From Cardiocondyla obscurior (Eukaryota; Arthropoda; Insecta; Hymenoptera; Formicidae), in NCBI RefSeq assembly GCF_019399895.1, contig NC_091865.1, positions 935,001-999,000 of the forward strand: a DNA stretch of 64,000 nucleotides. Direction: 5' to 3'. Shown here in pieces: positions 12,427 to 24,198 of the stretch. The translations under genes and the position numbers were made by a program. The notes under the pieces were generated by a model. It saw only the letters and a program-made list of their open reading frames with translations. It searched no databases and was not told the DNA's origin. Position 1 is the stretch's first letter, and each line of letters opens with the position of its first letter.

Positions 12427-13085
12427 TAATATCCTGCCATTGACGATGGACCAACCAGACATCTCGCAGACATCCTGAGAGGAGGAGGAGGCCCAGGAAG
12501 GGTATCCTGCAGCAGCGGAGCAACCCCAGGGTAAGAATTAATTTTTTTTTGGAATAAAATGTTTTAGATATTTAATAACATTTTTTAACTTTTTTATTTA
12601 ATTAAATTTAATATTCCCAACATAATTTTTTTATTTTTCTGTTACAGATCGGTGAGAAATAGTGCCGCACGCCGAATTTTTATTATACGAACCGTATGGT
12701 TTGTCGGTCGCTTCGGGTGTGCCGATAGTTATCGGACGCTTTTTGTTAAGATTATTTTTATCCGGGAGTGTCGAAAAAAAAAAACGCGCGACAGTGTTAA
12801 TTAATTTACGCGATAGTAATTAATACGGTCGCGTTCGCGAGTTACTTGTGCGCGGAAGGACGGCTTGTCTCCCATCTGAGAGGAGGAGCAGGCCCAGGAC
12901 GGGCATCCTGCATCGGCGGAGCAACTCTTAGGTAGGCATAAATTAAAAAAAAATCTTTATTAAATAAAAACTTATTTTTTTTTTTTATAATTATATTAAC
13001 TAATTTACATGTCTCTACATTAATATTTCTTTTTATGTTACAGTCACCGGCAGTTCTTCAACTCCGCTGAAGCTCATGCAGATCA
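12427..13085 (+). repeat. Right arm of the exon-module palindrome
   Basis: Inverted, diverged copy of the left arm, now reading on the plus strand. A B-type module at 12427-12530 follows a TTCCAG acceptor and ends in a GTAAG donor. A second, with an upstream GTTACAG, ends at 12931 before GTAGG. An A-type module at 13044-13085 lies between TTACAG and GTAAG. The body between 12650 and 12900 is the reverse-complement relative of 10880-11030: both carry ACACGCGAA/GTTCGCGAG-like and CGCGCGGAAGGA-type blocks. Both arms therefore read outward from a centre near 11.7-12.0 kb. Confidence 0.7.
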
Positions 13086-13094
13086 GTAAGTCGC

Positions 13095-16000
13095 ATGACT
13101 TTTTTTTATCCGTACTCTGTAATCGGCTCTCTTAAATAACATCGCACACCTGGCGCGCGCATGGTTTCGTCCAGTTCTGTTAAATTGTTCATCGCACACA
13201 TTATTCTTGGCTGTTGTATTAATTCATTTAATACGCCATGTATTAAAAGTCGCTTTGTATAATACGATTCGTACGGGACAGAAAGCGTGAATAAGGGCGA
13301 AGTGGTTACGCTCCTCTAAGGCGGACGAAAGAGTAGGGATGCAGGGTCGTTCGTCTGTTGGCCTGATTACAGGTCAAAGTTCTAGTTTGATCGCGCGCCG
13401 GTTTGAGAGAACTCGCTCGTCGCTATGACGGCGTGACGTAACTATAGCGTCATCGTCGGGATGGAACGGAAGGTCGGCGAACTTGCAGCTTTAACTAGCA
13501 TATAGGTCCATTCCGCCACCGTTCATGCCCATTCCAACGCAAGTGACGCAAGCGACCGCGACCGCGACCGCGACCGGTTCACCAGCTGACTGGCTTAGTA
13601 TCACTTGTACGAACGGAGTGAATGGGAGAATCCGCTATCCGCGCTTCTCTCACGGTCTCATCACTGTTCGTAATATCCTCGGTTTGACTTAAGCTCGACG
13701 TCCTTGGCGTGACGTCGATAGAAATTTATATGCATTCATTCGTACGCGTTGGTATCGATTGCGACGATTTAAATCTCACATACTTTAACGCTATCAACCA
13801 TTTATTAAAGATGATCGAAATAATTACATTTAAACAATCGATCGTAAATAGCTAAAATTGCCTACTCAAGCGTAGATGCTGATCTGCAAATTTCGCTTAA
13901 ACGCAATACGAAGGGTATAGAATTGGGGATTAATTTACATACAATATCGGCATTCCATATTGATAACTGTTTTAATTCCTTTTCGGATAACTCGGTAGCT
14001 CGTCGGAAACGATCGCCGTTGTATCGGTAACACTTTGCGCGATTCACAGTAGAATGGAGAACGGTGGCGGGTTATCGCGACGCGCGATTTGACGCACGTA
14101 CGAGCAAGGGGAGAGGGCGAGATCCAATCTTGGGATTGACCGCGACAAAGGGTCGAAGGCTACAGGATTAAACCCCGACCGAGTTCGTTCCGCATTGCGC
14201 GGCAATGTTACCGTGGCTCGGGCCACAACGATACGCGACCACAGGGGCACAGGAACTAGGGCGCGTTGTCGTTGTCAGTGGCCTTCTCAATGACGTAAAT
14301 GACGTCACTACGCCGATGGGAAAACTGGGCCAAAGACATTGCACGTAGGTAAAAGGAAGCGAACAGTCCAACGTAAAGATAGATAGATACACGCCGCGTG
14401 GTAGCTACGTTTTCCGATCTACATGATTACGACGTAAACGGATTAATAGTCTCCTCAATAGTTTCCTTAATAGTTTCCCCGCCCCGCAAGATCGCCAAAA
14501 CATACTCGCTTTTTATTTTTGAAAGATAGCACAATATCTCGATGACTCTCAAATTATATCTATATAAATTTTTCATTATTAGCAAAATACTTTTTGGCTT
14601 CACGCATCGGTATTCAGATAAATAAATAAAATACATTTACAACGAGATTTACATCGATATTATAAGATTTTAACTGTGGAAATTTTACATATACATATGA
14701 AAGAAAAAAAAAAAAGGGGGGGAGAGAGTAAAAAATTGTCATAGGAGAAGAGTAGACATTTAAATACAAGTTGCAATAAATTCTAAAAAATAGACTCTTT
14801 ACTTCTTATCAATTTGTAACAACGCAGATATAGCTGGAACAATTGACGTAAAGACGTATGTACGTATGTGCGTTGTGTAACGTTTAACGTTAGGGAATAT
14901 AATTATTTTTGTAAATGACAAAGAAAGAATAGACACCGCGAGACGCAAACGAGTCGAGAGCGAGGAAAGGTAGCGCGCGCGGATCACTGAATGAACTGTG
15001 ACATTTCATGGAGGTGAACCGTACCTAGATCCACTTTATCGAAGCCTCGTGAATGGAACTCCTGCATATTCTGACGTCACGCAGGGGTGCAAGCTCCTGC
15101 AACTAGGTCAGTTGCTTCAGCAGCTTCTGTCATGGCCATGGATAAAAACATATATCGTAACCGCAGCGCACATCCGTTATACTTTTGTACTTTTTCCCTC
15201 TTACGCAAAAGGCGTTCGTTGTCCAGTGTGTGTAGACACGTGCAACAGTCGAATATGAATTGAATAACTGAACAGATACGAATAAGCGCATTCCTACGCA
15301 TGTGTATAATCTGTACACGCGCTCGACGCTATTAACATTGACGCTTTAACACGGAGCGCAAAAAGCGTGCGCCTAATTTTATCTTTAGTTTGCCACGGTA
15401 GTCTTCAAGGTATCGTATTGCAGTCACCGATATTTTAAGTGGATGAAGAAATAATGATAAAAGTATCAATTAAATTTATTAGCATTGCTAAAAAAAAAAA
15501 TTAACTTGTGGACGGCAACGGCATTGCAATTAAAAAACACATTATTTTTTTAATTTGATATCGATGATGTGAATTAAAGAATAAGAGAGAACGAAAGTAA
15601 TGTCGCGTATATCGTATTTGTGCAATTAATTAAAGCAGCCGAGCTTTAACAAACTTTGATAAAGCCTCTTATGCGTTTCATGTCTTTGTATTACGTAACG
15701 TAAGGATTATCTTTCATGTTCTCTATAAGATTCATTACGGCATGATCTTACGTACACGCACCGGCTATAATCGTCTTTCTTTGCAGCGTTTGTTCGCCAT
15801 TCATGTAAAAAATGTGAAAACAGAGGTATTAGGACTCGCGTTAATGTACGTTTATCTTTTATAAACATTAGGCTCTTTTTTTTATATCTTTTTACAAAAA
15901 AATTAATTGTTACGCTACATTACAATAAAGTTAGAAGGAAGGAAAAAGTAATTTTAGAATAAGAAACGTTTATTTAAAACATAAATGTGACGACATAGAC

Positions 16001-16995
16001 AAAACAATACAAAACATTCAGTTCTACACAATGGATTCATATCTTTTTTTTTTCTTTTTTTTTTCTTTTTTCTCTTACTACGACACTTTCACACATACTT
16101 TTACAATTAGAGAATATTGATTAGATTAGAGAAGAATATCTAATTGAGGTGAGTCGCATTTTTAAAGGTGCGCATAATAGATCGTGGCAAGTATTTTAAT
16201 TTTAAACACACGACGGCAAAGTTTTGAATTAAAAAAAGTGCAACGGTATTAGAAATTGCTACGCAGACAATCTTAAATACATTACAGTTCACTTTATTCT
16301 CTAGATATCTGAATTAAAAATTGACAAATCAAAATATCGGTTGTGTATAGATATGCATATACGTTATGTAATATCTCGTAAGTCGAAAACATATAATATG
16401 TATAAATAACTTGCACATTTCAAGTATCGAGGATAATCTGCAGTCAATACGATCATTACATTTATTTAATTTAACGCGATTGATCTGATTATAATTCTTT
16501 TTTTCATTTTAATTTATCGTTACTCGTCTCGATGAGGCACAAGCACCCTCGTTGCGTTCAGTCGGCCTTACGCTTGACTTTTACTACTTAAAAAATCCGT
16601 CAAAGAATTAAGTTGCGCCGATAGCGACCGATGACGAGTCACTGAGAAATGCATATAAATCGCAGTTAGAATAATTGACGAGGAAAAAGGAGAGAGAGAT
16701 CTCGAATAAATTCGGAAGGCGCGCAATTCTCTGTCGGGCTCCTAATTTTGTTAAGACAAATTCAATGACGAGACATGACGCGATATACTATCACAAATAC
16801 GTTCGCTGTATTTTAGGCTCAACGCGCATTATATGCCTATCGGTTAAATGTCTTGAGAGATATTTTTGGTCCTGCGCTGCATTCGAAATCCATGATATTT
16901 TTCTCGATTGCAGAATTCGTCAATTGTTTACGTTCGTACGTAAATTTTTTTTTTTATCGACCGGATCGGACTGCGGTGTGAACAAAGAAAGATAT
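13095..16995. other. Non-coding stretch with CRE-type motifs
   Basis: No gene is supported. 13.3-14.4 kb is CpG- and GC-rich for this window and contains a short hexamer repeat of GCGACC at 13552-13577. Five TGACGT-type motifs are scattered through 13.4-15.1 kb, two of them the full palindrome TGACGTCA (14300-14307 and 15072-15079). From about 15.4 kb on the DNA turns AT-rich. The part just below 17000 is probably the 3' UTR of the minus-strand gene, with a possible poly(A) signal (TTTATT on the plus strand) near 15968. Confidence 0.4.
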
Positions 16996-17000
16996 GTCAT

Positions 17001-17660
17001 TTAATTCTGAAAAGTGGCATTTCGAGGAATTCTTTGAGTAGGCAGGCCGGATGGTCCTCGGACGTATACGCAGGGTATCGGGCTGCGTAAGATCCTCTTC
17101 GAGCAGTTCTTCACGTACTTCCTCTCCTTGTTACTCAGATCCCACTTAGACGTTGTGACCTTTAGGTTCTGAAAGACCCGCCTGAGAGTCTCCGTGGTGG
17201 AGATTCTCTTGAGAGAATCGCTGTCGCTGCTGCTGTGCGCGTCCGAAGGCGTGGAGGAGTACGATAAGGGTGAGGCACCTCCGCTGGTGAAACTGACGTC
17301 CTCGGGAGAGAAGCTCCAACTCCGCTCCAATGATCTCTGCACGTTCGTGTTAAGTCGTTCCTGCGATCGCGTCGGTCGTCCTCGTAGTCCCTCTGGGTAA
17401 CGGTGGATCTTCAGAAATAATCTGCTGTCTTGTCGCGATAGGTATTCTTCGTTTTCCATACTACCGCCGCTGCTGCAGCCGCTGTCGGTGCTCATTTCAT
17501 CGTCCCCGATTTCACCCGCGGTTATTCTACCTCGACGACAATATTGGTGGTGGTGGTGATGATGATACCGCGAGTGATGCTGCCGGTGATCGTTCTGTTT
17601 CTTCACTTCCGACGACTCTTCCATGTTATTCGATATTTTGATATATTCTGATATATCCAA
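17001..17660 (-). CDS. Uncharacterised intronless His/Ser-rich protein
   Basis: A single open frame of 219 residues, MDISEYIKIS to PRNATFQN; I do not recognise the family. There is no signal peptide and no membrane segment. Seen in order are a His-rich stretch (about residues 27-39, with a run of six His), an acidic/Ser segment STDSGCSSGGS, a Ser-rich middle (SYSSTPSDAHSSSDSDS) and a C-terminal half that looks folded and basic (TTETLRRVFQNLKV, SNKERKYVKNCSKRIL). The intact single exon, the long GC-rich frame and a TATA/Inr promoter 350 bases upstream support a real gene. Its build resembles small inducible regulators, but that is inference. Alternative start: the Met 12 codons further in. Confidence 0.65.
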   Translation of the reverse strand: MDISEYIKISNNMEESSEVKKQNDHRQHHSRYHHHHHHQYCRRGRITAGEIGDDEMSTDSGCSSGGSMENEEYLSRQDSRLFLKIHRYPEGLRGRPTRSQERLNTNVQRSLERSWSFSPEDVSFTSGGASPLSYSSTPSDAHSSSDSDSLKRISTTETLRRVFQNLKVTTSKWDLSNKERKYVKNCSKRILRSPIPCVYVRGPSGLPTQRIPRNATFQN

Positions 17661-18001
17661 AGTCGCACTAAGTCACGCTTTTACACCAAGCGATGAGAAG
17701 TAGTCGAAGAAACGAGGGTGGATCTTGAGGTGAATACTATTTCGGCTTTTTAATTCGCCGATCAGATTTTTCGTTCAGACGTATTGACTTCAGCTGCTGT
17801 CGAGCGTGCTTTCCACGCGTTGATCCAGATGTAGGAATAGGGACCTCGACGTAGGTTGATCAAAAAGTCTCGAATTTTACTCTCGCGTGAGAGATAAATG
17901 GGAAACGAAAAGAGATGTTTTCTCTTTTGTTTAAATCAATCGATCGATAATTCGATCATTTCTCTCCTCGTCAAGACGATTACGTCTTGCACACGAGATT
18001 A

Positions 18002-18037
18002 AACTGAACTGATGCGCTTGAAACTCGATCTTTTATA
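18002..18037 (-). promoter_or_regulatory. TATA box and initiator of the intronless gene
   Basis: On the minus strand TATAAAAG (18037-18030) is followed by two arthropod-type initiators TCAGTT (18012-18007 and 18007-18002). They place +1 at 27 or 32 bases from the first T of the TATA box. The spacing is canonical, and the gene at 17660 lies about 350 bases downstream, giving a 5' UTR of that length. Confidence 0.7.
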
Positions 18038-18039
18038 CC

Positions 18040-20440
18040 CTCGCAGGTAAACGCGGGTGCACGCGCATGCCCCGTCCACGTGAAAATCCGTGTTCCGGGA
18101 GTAAGAGATTTCACAGAATTGAAAGCTGCGATGTACCACAGCGCTAATGGAAACGCGCAACTGCGCCATAATAATAGCGTTTTCTTTAAAAAGTCTAGGT
18201 TTTATTTAAAAAGAAAAGAAATAAAAAATAAGAAAACGGTGACAAGTACGTAACTTGCATGTTAATTTTTTGCGATAGTCCCAAATATTTATGTATAATG
18301 GAAGAAACGAACGTATTTTATATCAATCAAGTCGCATCTGTATCTATAATATTTTGTTTGTTTTAAACTGCACGAAACTGGAAATAATCGTAGCGTAGAA
18401 TATTTTCTCAATTACACGTGCATATTGTACGTCATATGATCGCGATTATTTAATTTCACATTTCTCACAAGTTTACTGTCACTATTTTGCATATACATAC
18501 ACATATATATGTGCATTGTACTGGACAACGACGTCTACAAACATTCAGATAATGAATACCAATATTGTTATCAACGTCTTACATAATTGCGCATAAAGCG
18601 CAATTGCAAAAACTCGTTTAATTACGCAACTATGGATAACAATGTCAATGACAAATGCATAAAGAAGCTTTGTGGCTTACAGTACTAAAAGCTTAATTGT
18701 CACGTACTTTCTTTCTCAGCACGCAAAAGAATGTTTAGGTGTTCAAACCAAAATTTAACGTTAGATTATTAAATTATTTTAAAGTTTTATTAAAGAAAAA
18801 AAAAAAAGTTATTTAAAATTGTATTATTTAATTTCAATTGCTTTACATACATACATATATTGTACTAAATTTATCTTTAAATATTATATTATTTATGATA
18901 ATTAATTTTAAACTAACGTCCTCACCTCATACTCGTATAAATGTTTTTTTTTTTTTTTTTTACTATTTTTACTTTTATGAGGTAATACATTCTGTCATAA
19001 TTACTTGGCTTCATTGTGTAATAATTTTGCCACTATGATTTATTTTTCAAAGATAAAAAAAAATGTATAAAAAAAGGTATCCGCCACACACGAACGTAAT
19101 CTCGAACGATTTGTTGATATGTAACAATTTTAAATTGTTACGTAGCGTTGATTGTCGACGATATCTGAAATTCAAAATAATTAAAACTTAAGGAGTTGTC
19201 ACGTTAGGGGTTTAAAGTAATTAGGAAATTATAATACACGTTTATGTATTCACCGTATAAAAGATGATGTTTGCTAATCAACGAATAATTCATCTTGCCG
19301 ATGTTACGTTTCTTACGTCAATGTAATAACGCGATAACGTAATGTAGATTTGTTATCTTCTTGTGTCAAAGTTACTCGTAATCAAAAGCAATGATGTAAC
19401 ATTACATAAATAGCGCTTACGTTCTGCAAATAGCGTATATTAACTATATGTATATGGATTAATGAAAACAGTAGGTACGTAACGAAACGTATACATAGAA
19501 TCGTATTTATAATGTACATATAATTTTTCATATTAGAAGACTGATTAGCTTGTGCAATAATTATTAATAAATATCGTTCATTAAACTTTGACGCAATATA
19601 GGTAATAAATCCTTTTACTGTTTTGACTGATGTAAAAGAGATTACTTACGAAACACCATTCACGCATACGTACGTACGACATACGATATGAAGGCATAAA
19701 TTTGATTTGATTTTTTTTTTTCAATGTGTTATTTAATACATTGATGTTTATTATAGTTTTTTAAATATTGAATAAGATCTTAATTCTCCCTGTTACTTGG
19801 TCGTTGCGTTTTATACAAGTTGCGTGAATTTATGCGCTTGGCGGTAACAAGATTTCTGCGAACCAGCTCTGATATCATCATAATTTAACGAATGAGGTTC
19901 AAAGATCCTCGTAACTAAATGACTCATTAGCGCACGCGGCTACAGGTATTACGTACGATTAATATTAATAGTTAATCAGCAATGGATCTTCGATCGCTTC
20001 TGTCACTTTCGTATAGCGTTTAGTCCGATTGTTCGAAAAGTCCGTTTCTAAAAATATACGGAAAATAATGTACGCATATATTATTTTATGAATGATATCG
20101 TGTGACGTTAGGACAGCAATTTTGACTCGTGTAATTAAAACTATTTAAGTTTTAAATATCGTACTTTATCCAAGATTTACGAAAGTAATATTTGAGTTGT
20201 TTCGGCATAAGAAATATATTTAATCTGCGCGATCTAATCACTAGCTGCAAAATCGGATTAGCTAGATAAATTTCCACTCTGAAAATATTGCAAAAGATAT
20301 TCAACTAACGTGAATTTCGCTCTCGTTCCGGTAAAATAAAAACTTTCTCTTACACAGTAGACAAGTGAGTAAACAAATCATAAGGATGGAATTGTACCTA
20401 ATTAAAATAGAAGAGACTCACACAGTTGCTTTTAAGCGGC
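18040..20440. other. AT-rich intergenic DNA
   Basis: Upstream of the intronless gene and downstream of the first cuticle-type gene. It has homopolymer runs (a T run around 18944-18960) and no ORF with coding character, no repeat family and no RNA gene that I can support. Confidence 0.4.
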
Positions 20441-20544
20441 TTTATTGATTCTGGATCAAATAGAATGCGAGTTGCGGAGCGTTACTCGAACGTGGATGAA
20501 AGAGGGAACGAGGAGAGTAAACCGCGGACGGAGAGGTCCGCGGT
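20441..20544 (-). promoter_or_regulatory. 3' UTR stem-loop and poly(A) signal of cuticle-type gene 1
   Basis: TTTATT at 20441-20446 is AATAAA on the minus strand, 210 bases after the stop codon. Between them lies a perfect 9-bp stem (20521-20529 with 20536-20544, ACCGCGGAC) with a 6-base loop. The stem is very GC-rich inside AT-rich sequence. It could stabilise the mRNA or act as a processing or termination signal. Confidence 0.5.
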
Positions 20545-20655
20545 GAACTTTAAAAAAAAAAAAAATTAGATTTCGTGAGCGTTGATCGGTCAATTTGTAG
20601 AGTGTGTCCGTGATTGGTGGTCCTTAATCTCTGATGGCTGCGGGTTCTTGTGCGT

Positions 20656-21990
20656 TTAAACGATTAGGCCTGCGTAGCTTTTGTACGCGTAGGGTAGTGC
20701 CGGGTATGCAGAGTACGCGCTGTAGGTCGGTAGGCTGTACGCGCTGTAGGCCAGCGGTGCGGAAACAATAGGAGCGCTGTAGGATGTCACAAGCGGAGCG
20801 CCGATGATCGCGCCGGGTGCGGGTGCTGGTCCGGGTGCCGGTCCCGGTCCCGGTGCTGGTGCAGCGGCAGCGAGTGCCATAAAGGCGAACAAACACAACT
20901 GCAACAATATTATTAGTTGTTACGAGATTAATTGCATGCATGCACTCGGTTCTTTCAACGCGTCTCGACCGCACTTCGGCAAGTTACTCTTGGCTTCAAC
21001 TATAATTTTAGGACACTTTTAATAATTAAATAGAATTATTTCTATCGTTAGAACAATCGTTAGCTATATTTTTATTGTTAGAAATATTATAGATCACTTT
21101 ATTTTTTTTTTTTTTAAAGAGATTTGTGTCAGGGCGGTCACTCAGATTCATAGTTTTAATTCAAATTTAAGCTCGATGTGCGTCGATGAAATTATCGACA
21201 ATTCCCTCAAAGATGCTTTGTACGATGTAGAAACTGATATACGCTTTTAATATTTTGAAAAGGTTAAGAGAAAAGTTTTTTATATTAAATATTGAGCCGT
21301 AAACTTTTATTTTAATTGACATTTAGGGTGGTCATAGAAGGGTCGATGTTGCCGGGGAAAATAATCGCAGTGCTAATGGCCAAGTTTTATCACGCGTGAA
21401 ACGATACGGGAAATACTCGTAACATTCGCTTGGTTTTCGAGAACAAAGGGAAAAATTACTTTACGCAATTCTTATTCAACTTTTACCATAATAGATATTA
21501 TCTAATTAGAATTGTTAGCTTTAGTGACAAAATAAAAATACAAAATGGAATGACGTACATACCTCTTAACGATTACGTAGTGACTATTCGCAAAGCGAGA
21601 TACGTCTCCCTCCCTCTCTCTCTCAACGTTCGAAATAAACCAAAAATTAATTTCGCGATTGAGAGAATCAAAAAAATTTATTATCTAAAATTTTCCGTAC
21701 AGTAAACTATACCCGTGAAGCGACTCACGCGTATACTTTTTGATTCCGTGATAAACGGAAAAGTACACGACATGACGAGCGGGGGGAAAAAGTACAAGTC
21801 GCGATTAGGAGTACGAGAAATTCTCCATGACACGATAGATTCGGTATTGAAAATTATACGTCGTCTATACGCGAGAAGAAGACGTATACCGTCGTTTTTA
21901 ACTTCCTCGATGAGTAAACGATAAATGAAAAAAAAAATCTCGCCGACAGCGAGAGACAAAAAGTCACAATTAACTCACCAGCTTGAACAT
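20656..21990 (-). CDS. Small Ala/Pro/Tyr-rich secreted cuticle-type protein 1
   Basis: Two exons, 21990-21979 (just MFKL) and 20898-20656, giving 84 residues. The result is a signal peptide (MFKLLCLFAFMALAAAA) and a mature chain with PAPGPGPAPGPAPAPG followed by Tyr-Ser-Ala repeats (SAYSLPTYSAYSAYPALPYAYKS is the core). The four-codon first exon, the large phase-0 intron and the Ala/Pro/Tyr bias are typical of insect low-complexity cuticular proteins. It lacks the Rebers-Riddiford chitin-binding consensus, so it would fall among the low-complexity CPLC-type or H1C-like proteins. It is presumably a structural component of cuticle secreted by epidermis. A TATA box lies about 70 bases upstream of the ATG. 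Related genes follow at 24.2-24.9 and 27.5-28.3 kb. Confidence 0.8.
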
Positions 21991-22056
21991 CTTGGAGCTC
22001 GTATAAGTCTGGCTTGCAGTCAGTACGATAATACGCCAAAATACGGCATACCACGT

Positions 22057-22064
22057 CTTATATA
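22057..22064 (-). promoter_or_regulatory. TATA box of cuticle-type gene 1
   Basis: TATATAAG on the minus strand, 67 bases upstream of the ATG at 21990. Allowing about 30 bases to the start site leaves a 5' UTR of roughly 40 bases, short as usual for cuticle genes. Confidence 0.7.
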
Positions 22065-24198
22065 GGAGGACGGGGATCCCTTGATCAGGAGTCGCTCTTC
22101 ATCTCCACCTCCCTTCTCTTTCGCGTTTTCTCGATACACCTTCGGAGAGGGCGTCGCCTTGTCTCAAGCGGAAAACGAACGTGTGCTAAGCCATGATTTC
22201 CTCTTTTTCCGTTTCTTTCTTCAACCACGGCTGCTACCGCCAACCAATGGAGCTTTGTTGCACGGTTGTACATTGATATGGGGTAGGGACAGGTATGACG
22301 ATTCTTCAAGGTCATCCCTGACAGCCAGGTGTGGTCAGACTACTCTCCTTTTCTGTCTCGGATGCCAATCGGAGTACATACTCCGTGCACGCCGTAAAAA
22401 CTACTCAATAAATAAACCTGTTATGTATATATGTACACATATATGTACAACGAAAAATCAAAAAGCTGTAACGACGGTCGGATAATATCAATTTTGCTTA
22501 AATCAATTTTATTAGGTTCTATTGCGATATCGCGTTCTCTTTCCACGAGAGTAAAATAAGAACTTATTGAAAGTATTGAAAAAGATAGCGAATCAATCTG
22601 GAGGAAAGCTTGGAAATTATATTAGGATTTAAATAAAAGGTCTTATAAAAGACCGCTCGACGTACGCTTCCGTCTACCTACGGATTTTATTGCTTCAGGG
22701 AGAATGAAATCACGGGTCTTGAACTTCGAACAAATTTTATTTCCCGAACGTTTACCTAAGACTTTAAATTTATTAAGAATCAATCGCGTTCCTTCGTTTC
22801 TTTTCCCTAAATTCATATTTAATTATTTAATATACTCGATACATTTTAAATACCCTTGTTGAGATTCTCAAGAGAGGCGCAACGAGGATGTTTTTTTCTT
22901 CTAATTACGTCGAGCAGCCAGCGAATTGCTATTAAAAATTAAAAAAGGCCAGAATCAATTAAAGAAACCAGCGGGGAAAAAAGGATTATTATTACTAATT
23001 TCTTCGTGTTTTTATCGGCGTATTATCTTCGACTGAGATTCGATGAAATTACCTGAGAACCTAGCGGGATGCTTAACATAAATTTGCGGCCGATCGTATC
23101 TCGAGAGAGAAAGATTGATCGATCCATATAATTTCGTGCGGCGTCACAAGCGTGGCGGTGATTAAGGCGATGTACCGCGAGCGGCGGAGCCGGACTCGAC
23201 GAACTTGAACTTGAGAAAAAATATGCGGGCGTCGCCTTGAAGTAGTTCTCTCGATTGGCTGATGAGATCCGGTTGGCTGAGCGGGAAAGGGATAGAGAGA
23301 GAGAGACCGCGAACCAAAACAGGACTGACCGTATTGAGAAAATTATACTAGCAAAGGCCACGTAACGTCGACGATCTCGGACGAACGAGTTTTCGCTCTG
23401 CCCTTTTCTCCCCGTCCCTCTTCCTTTTTATTTCCTTGATCACGCTGCCTGACATAAACCGCCCAGAGCACTCTTCTTGCGTCGAGCGAATTAAATTCAC
23501 ATCGCGTATATTCGAGTGCTATGCTTTCCGAGTCAAAGAGACTGTAAAAGCTAAGAGGTTCCTAAAGCTTCATGCGTGCGCGTGGAAAATTTAGTGGAGA
23601 ATATATTATAATAGTTTACATCGAAGACTTTCGAGATATCGTGCACGGCTGTGAAAATTGATAAGAAAACTTGTATAAGCTATCGATCCATTTATATCTA
23701 TTTATATAATTAATTTCAGTAAAACAATGTCGTCCGTATTTCGGTAATTTTCACGTACAATAGAAATTCTTGATAACACGACAGCGTGGAATATAGATCG
23801 TTTTGTGGGATACTGTAGGACCGTGATTAATTCATCAAGCTCGTAATTATTGTATCATTAAAGCATTTCTTCTCTCTTTATTTGTTTCATAAAATATAAT
23901 AATGCGCTTAGGTAATAGCGACCGAGAAAATCACGTGGATACATTACGCTAATTATGCAAACTTTGTTTAATTGCGATTACGAGAAGACCTCGTCAGAGA
24001 AAAAAAAAAATATATATATATAAGTCGTAAAGAAAAAGATGTGATGCATGTAAATAAAAAACGACGGAGGCTCGGATGAAAGATTAAATGTATTATTCAC
24101 ATTGTTCAGCGGTATCGTAACATTACAAGAGATTGGCGAGTCGCGAGATAAGGTTGAAATCCATATGGAGCTCGAGTGAGGACTCGAGGTTCAATGGA
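22065..24198. other. Intergenic DNA between cuticle-type genes 1 and 2
   Basis: No gene supported. It holds an AT palindrome around TATATGTACACATATATGTACA (22425-22447), a small symmetric GGTCTTATAAAAGACC near 22640, and short poly-A/TA runs near 24000. The minus-strand open frame at 23023-23361 is Ser-run-rich and has no supporting splice or promoter context. Confidence 0.4.

Noticed and set aside
14998..15258. 86-codon open frame near the distal CRE motif
   Set aside because: No domain, no splice or promoter support, and open frames on both strands.
22639..22655. TATAAAA within a small palindrome
   Set aside because: No gene start lies at a suitable distance on either strand.
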